Assembly (NCBI GenBank): GCA_030622585.1
Contig: JAUXFZ010000004.1
Location: forward strand, 1-19,444
Direction of reading: 5' to 3'
Length of the DNA stretch: 19,444 nt
From: Myxococcales bacterium
GTDB taxonomy: Bacteria > Myxococcota_A > Polyangia > Polyangiales > Houyiibacteriaceae
The position numbers and the translations under genes are program-made. Shown here piece by piece: positions 16,237 through 19,444 of this stretch (position 1 is the stretch's first letter; each line of letters begins with the position of its first letter). The notes beneath the pieces are model-generated. The model saw only the letters and a list, made by a program, of their open reading frames with translations. It ran no database searches and was not told where the DNA came from.

Positions 16237-17670
16237 TCAGGATTCCTGCATCTTGTGGGAGAATTTCAAGATGATAAACTCGGCGGGACGGACGACGGCC
16301 ATGCCGATTTCGACGTTCATTCGGCCCTCGAGAATATCGAGCGCGGTCATCGTTTCGCCCAAGCCGATTTTGACGTAGAACGCGTGCTCGGGCTTTGCAC
16401 CGGCGAGAGCGCCGGCTCTCCACTGCAGAAGCAGGAAGTTCTCGATCATCGCACGCACCTTGACCCAGGTGTTTGCATCGTTCGGCTCGAACACGAACCT
16501 GCCGCTGGCCTTCTTCGTCGATTCCTCGACCATATTGAAGAAGCGCCGCACCGAAATGTAGCGCCACTCGTTGCTGTTACCGTCGAGCGTTCGCGCGCCC
16601 CAGACGAGGATGCCCCTGCCCGTGAAAGCGCGAATGGCGTTGATACTCTTCCCGGCAGTCGTGTCGACGTTCAAGTTCTCTTGAATCTCGTCGGTGACCT
16701 TGAAGGTCAAGGCGGGCACTGCGTTGAGACCCACATTCGCCGGTGCCTTCCACACCCCGCGCGCATCGCCGACACGAGCGTAAACACCGGCGATCGCACC
16801 GCTCGGTGGGATTGTCACTGGAAAGGCCCCGACGGCCGATTTGATACGGTTGAAAAGCGCGCCCTGGGTGGTCTCGAGTGTGTCGAGGGTCACGCCGTCG
16901 TGAGTACCCGTACCGGCATTCCCGTTGACGTTGTGCGCGATGCTTACGCCGCTGTCGGCGTAGTTGTAGTCAAAAACCGTACGGATATTCGGAAAGTAGA
17001 CCGCGCCGTATCGCACCGATGAACTCGTGACACCGTTTCGGAAAGTGGTGGACGCGCCGCTGACATCACCGCTCGTCGTGAAGCTCTCGCCGCTGTCGTG
17101 CAGATCCGCAATCACAAATCGATCCTGGAGCTTTTCGCACTGCGCGAGGGCGTCATTGATCAGTGTGAACTGATCCGCATCGGAGAGTCCGGCCTGGGCT
17201 TCCGGGAAGACGATGAGCGTCGGCTCGTCTTCGTTCTCGAGAGCGGTCAATCCAGTTTGCAGCTCGGCGAGCGACACGGCGCCAAAGCCTCCCACGGAAA
17301 CGATGTAGCAAGGCCCTCCGCCATTGGAGAAATAGGCTTGCAGCGAGTAGTACATAACGTGGAGCGACGGATTCGCGCCAGCGGCGAAGGCAGCGCTAAT
17401 CGTCTCTTCGGTGGTATTGCCTTGCGCATCCTGTGTTTCCTCGATCGTCACCTCGATGCCGGTTTCGGGCTGCGCACCGCCGAAGAACTGCTCGTACTCG
17501 AGCAGCGAGCTAATGCGCGTCGGGCGATTCGTCAGAGTCTCACCGTCCTTCAATGCCTTTTCGGTGTATCCGATGAAGGCTGGAATGGCGGTGCTCACGG
17601 CTGCTACCGATGGAGGAAACTTGGAGATTTCCTCAACGTAAACGCCGGGTGTTTTGTAGGCAGTGGCCAT
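16237..17670 (-). CDS. Contractile tail sheath protein (Pvc2-4/Afp2-4-like)
   Basis: The protein is 477 residues. The N-terminus YKTPGVYVEEISKFPPSVA followed by TAIPAFIGYTEKA is the classic eCIS sheath opening; the arm donates a strand to neighbouring subunits. The C-terminal domain has GRGILVWGARTLDGNSNEWRY, FNMVEESTKKASGRFVFEPND, ENFLLLQWRAGALAG and GRMNVEIGMAVVRPAEFIIL, all conserved in the sheath core. The middle (residues 60-320) is the more variable outer domain. AGGAG at 17680-17684 overlaps the previous stop codon and sits 9 bases before the ATG. Only one sheath gene is visible, whereas PVC and Afp carry three. Confidence 0.97.
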   Translation of the reverse strand: MATAYKTPGVYVEEISKFPPSVAAVSTAIPAFIGYTEKALKDGETLTNRPTRISSLLEYEQFFGGAQPETGIEVTIEETQDAQGNTTEETISAAFAAGANPSLHVMYYSLQAYFSNGGGPCYIVSVGGFGAVSLAELQTGLTALENEDEPTLIVFPEAQAGLSDADQFTLINDALAQCEKLQDRFVIADLHDSGESFTTSGDVSGASTTFRNGVTSSSVRYGAVYFPNIRTVFDYNYADSGVSIAHNVNGNAGTGTHDGVTLDTLETTQGALFNRIKSAVGAFPVTIPPSGAIAGVYARVGDARGVWKAPANVGLNAVPALTFKVTDEIQENLNVDTTAGKSINAIRAFTGRGILVWGARTLDGNSNEWRYISVRRFFNMVEESTKKASGRFVFEPNDANTWVKVRAMIENFLLLQWRAGALAGAKPEHAFYVKIGLGETMTALDILEGRMNVEIGMAVVRPAEFIILKFSHKMQES

Positions 17671-17679
17671 CAGTGCTGA

Positions 17680-17684
17680 CTCCT
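17680..17684 (-). promoter_or_regulatory. Shine-Dalgarno site of the sheath gene
   Basis: AGGAG lies 9 bases before the sheath ATG and shares bases with the TAG stop of the upstream 411-residue gene, so terminating ribosomes are placed to re-initiate on the sheath. Confidence 0.8.
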
Positions 17685-18918
17685 AATTGGTGTGGACGTA
17701 GATGTCTGAGTACACCCGGTCGGCCTCGGGAACGATGGGACCGCCGGGCGGATTGGGTAAGAGCGTCTCGCCGCCAAACTTTACGCGTTCGACACCTCGC
17801 GTCAGTGGCATTACGCGCTTCGTGACGAACTGATCCCCAACCTGCTCTAGATCGCCAAGATCCGTTCCGTGATCTGGTGGATCGGGGAAGTGGTAGCGCC
17901 AGAAGGTGTGACGGTTCAACAGGTGAACCATAAATTCCGGCTCCCGAAGCCTGAAGTCGGCGGTTTCGTCGTAGAGGCGGAAGTCGCCGAGCGTTTCACC
18001 GGGCTCGTGGAAGAGCTCGATGATCGCAAACGCGCCGATCGCGGAGAGCTCTGCGTCGATGTAGACGTTCTCGAAGTGATTGAATCCATTGCCAGAAATA
18101 TCGAGCCCGTTCACCTGCAGCAGGTACTGGCCGGGCGGTACGGCACGTGCGTCAATCCTGAACTCCTCGAGTGTTTCCCCGGCTGGCGCAGCGGTGCTGC
18201 CGACCTGGTAGACCGTCTCATCCAGTGCAACGAGGTCTACGAAGGCCATCGTCACCGTGTCCGGGGGGAACCGGAACGTAAAGATCGGTGAATGGAGCGC
18301 CGCGCGGTCGGCTGTATTAACGTAGTTGCGCCGGCCAATCTTGAGCCAGTTTGGGTCGTCATTAGTGGGCGTTTCGTGGGCACCGGTGCGGATGGCGAGA
18401 AAGCGCTCCACGGATTCATCCGACGCGCGCACGACGTCACCCGCTCTATAGACCGTGCCGGCTGCGTACACCTGCGGGGGAACTGAAAGGAATGGAAAAC
18501 TCCCATCGAGTTCCCCGGCGCGGTTGCTTAGGTAGTAGATCGCGCGATCGCTGGGACCGAGATGCAGATTGGTGTAATCCCAAAAGAATGGCGCACGCGC
18601 GCGCAATGCGAAGCGCAGGCGATAGGCGCGACCGGGAATGCGACGGGGAACGAAGACTCCGGGCGCGGACTCCTCGACCGCCGATCCGACAATGAAGCCG
18701 GTCGGCGTGGGCTTGAGCAGCAATCCCAGCCCGGCCAGCATCCGCGTCGTGTCGTCCGGAACTTCCAAGCGCAAATCGTCGAAGATGTCGAAGCTGGAGA
18801 GCTTTCTTTGCTTTTCCTCCTCCGCAAGATCGTCGAATTCCTCGAATCCCTTGTTGAGGTGGAAGCCGTGTCGGATCGAGACGACGCACAGAGGACTGTA
18901 ATGGATACGGAATGCCAT
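17683..18918 (-). CDS. Unrecognised 411-residue eCIS-associated protein with a CBM5/12-like segment
   Basis: I do not recognise a full-length family. The protein is acidic and has no signal peptide or membrane segment. Residues 1-145 include HYSPLCVVSIRHGFHLNKGF, a predicted strand-rich region with LRFALRARAPFFWDYTN and YYLSNRAG. Residues 150-195 (YAAGTVYRAGDVVRASDESV with a later NW) resemble a CBM5/12 or chitin-binding type 3 module and recall the fibre of this same locus. Residues 205-345 look beta-sandwich-like (PPGQYLLQVNGLDISG, ENVYIDAEL). It starts 4 bases after the DUF4255 stop and ends 12 bases before the sheath ATG, so it is firmly inside the operon. That position suggests a structural part of the sheath-cap end or the particle surface; this is inference only. 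Confidence 0.85.
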   Translation of the reverse strand: MAFRIHYSPLCVVSIRHGFHLNKGFEEFDDLAEEEKQRKLSSFDIFDDLRLEVPDDTTRMLAGLGLLLKPTPTGFIVGSAVEESAPGVFVPRRIPGRAYRLRFALRARAPFFWDYTNLHLGPSDRAIYYLSNRAGELDGSFPFLSVPPQVYAAGTVYRAGDVVRASDESVERFLAIRTGAHETPTNDDPNWLKIGRRNYVNTADRAALHSPIFTFRFPPDTVTMAFVDLVALDETVYQVGSTAAPAGETLEEFRIDARAVPPGQYLLQVNGLDISGNGFNHFENVYIDAELSAIGAFAIIELFHEPGETLGDFRLYDETADFRLREPEFMVHLLNRHTFWRYHFPDPPDHGTDLGDLEQVGDQFVTKRVMPLTRGVERVKFGGETLLPNPPGGPIVPEADRVYSDIYVHTN

Positions 18919-18922
18919 GGCG

Positions 18923-19444
18923 TCAGACGGCCGTCTCGCCAGCCGCTATCTCCTCGATGACCGGCGCTTCTCGGGTCGTACGATCGGCCTGAACGCCAAC
19001 GAGCCGCACCTTGTACATCACGAAGGGCATCTGCTTGCCGCCGAGGCTTGCCCAGAGGTAGTTCACTTGCTCGAAAGTGAGGGCGAAGAGCTCCATGACG
19101 AGCCGCATCTCCCCGATCGGGTCGTCCACTGTCGACGGGTGCGGGCTGTCCTGAAGCGTGAATACTTGCTTTCCCTGGAAAAACATGGCGACTTGGGAGA
19201 GGCGCCGAAGAGCAATCTCATAGTTGGCGTAATTCGCGCTGAAGAGCACGAAGAGGTTCAGGTATTTGGGCGCGTTGCGGTAGCGCGTTGCGTTACCGAC
19301 ACGCTCGAAGTGTGGCGCGTTCTTAAAGGTCGACTCCTCGGCGATGTTGACGACGCTGATCACGACGCGCTCTCGTATGGGCGGCGTGAGATCGGGTACG
19401 TCCGCCATCGCGATATTCCCCTGGACTACGAAATCCGGGGCGTC
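18923..19444 (-). CDS. DUF4255 tail terminator/cap protein, Pvc16/Afp16-like (5' end beyond window)
   Basis: The visible 173 residues include RVVISVVNIAEESTFKN, the run KYLNLFVLFSANYANYE, ALRRLSQVAMFFQGKQVFT and LTFEQVNYLWASLGGKQMPF, all typical of the Pvc16 N-terminal (DUF4255) domain. The frame stays open to the right edge: the 12 codons before the internal ATG at 19408 read DAPDFVVQGNIA, matching the segment that normally precedes RVVISVVN in the family. The true start is therefore beyond 19444, probably by some tens of codons. Afp16 homologues cap the growing tube and sheath and set the final length. This is the first gene of the operon visible here; any promoter lies outside. Confidence 0.92.
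   Translation of the reverse strand, partial: DAPDFVVQGNIAMADVPDLTPPIRERVVISVVNIAEESTFKNAPHFERVGNATRYRNAPKYLNLFVLFSANYANYEIALRRLSQVAMFFQGKQVFTLQDSPHPSTVDDPIGEMRLVMELFALTFEQVNYLWASLGGKQMPFVMYKVRLVGVQADRTTREAPVIEEIAAGETAV

Overview
The window is almost wall-to-wall coding on the minus strand. It holds most of one operon for an extracellular contractile injection system (eCIS), the phage-tail-like nanosyringe family that includes PVC, Afp, MAC and AlgoCIS. Thirteen minus-strand genes follow one another with gaps of 63 bases or less or 4-base overlaps. I found no RNA genes, CRISPR arrays, insertion sequences or credible plus-strand genes. Base composition is GC-rich, and the strong third-position G/C bias creates many long antisense shadow frames. 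That fits a GC-rich, probably Gram-negative bacterium, but the sequence does not fix the lineage.

In transcription order (high to low coordinates) the genes are: a DUF4255 tail-cap protein (Pvc16-like, cut by the right edge); an unrecognised 411-residue protein; the contractile sheath; inner tube protein 1; inner tube protein 2; a 57-residue DUF5908 protein; a LysM-bearing tube/baseplate adaptor (Pvc7-like); a VgrG-like spike hub (Pvc8-like); a PAAR-type spike tip (Pvc10-like); a gp25-like wedge (Pvc9-like); a large J-like baseplate protein (Pvc11-like); an S74-chaperone tail fibre; and a giant Pvc12-like baseplate protein that runs off the left edge.

The giant gene is the most unusual item. 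I read its frame codon by codon from the ATG at 6692 to base 3 and found no stop, giving at least 2230 residues. Its start (WTDFNLHDPGLTILE) and its end (EGFHLVEHLPLRPK, then DPYSFR) look like a Pvc12-type baseplate protein. Roughly 1500 residues between them form a tandem array of about 13 pairs of modules resembling the two-repeat DUF1508/YegP fold, with a period near 104 residues. If built into a six-fold baseplate, this would put well over a hundred such small domains on each particle.

The products would assemble as follows: the tubes stack inside the sheath; the Pvc7-, VgrG- and PAAR-like proteins form the hub and spike; the gp25-, J- and Pvc12-like proteins form the wedge ring; the fibre binds the target; and DUF4255 caps the far end. 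No AAA+ ATPase (Pvc15), tape-measure protein (Pvc14) or obvious toxin lies inside the window, so these should be sought on either side.
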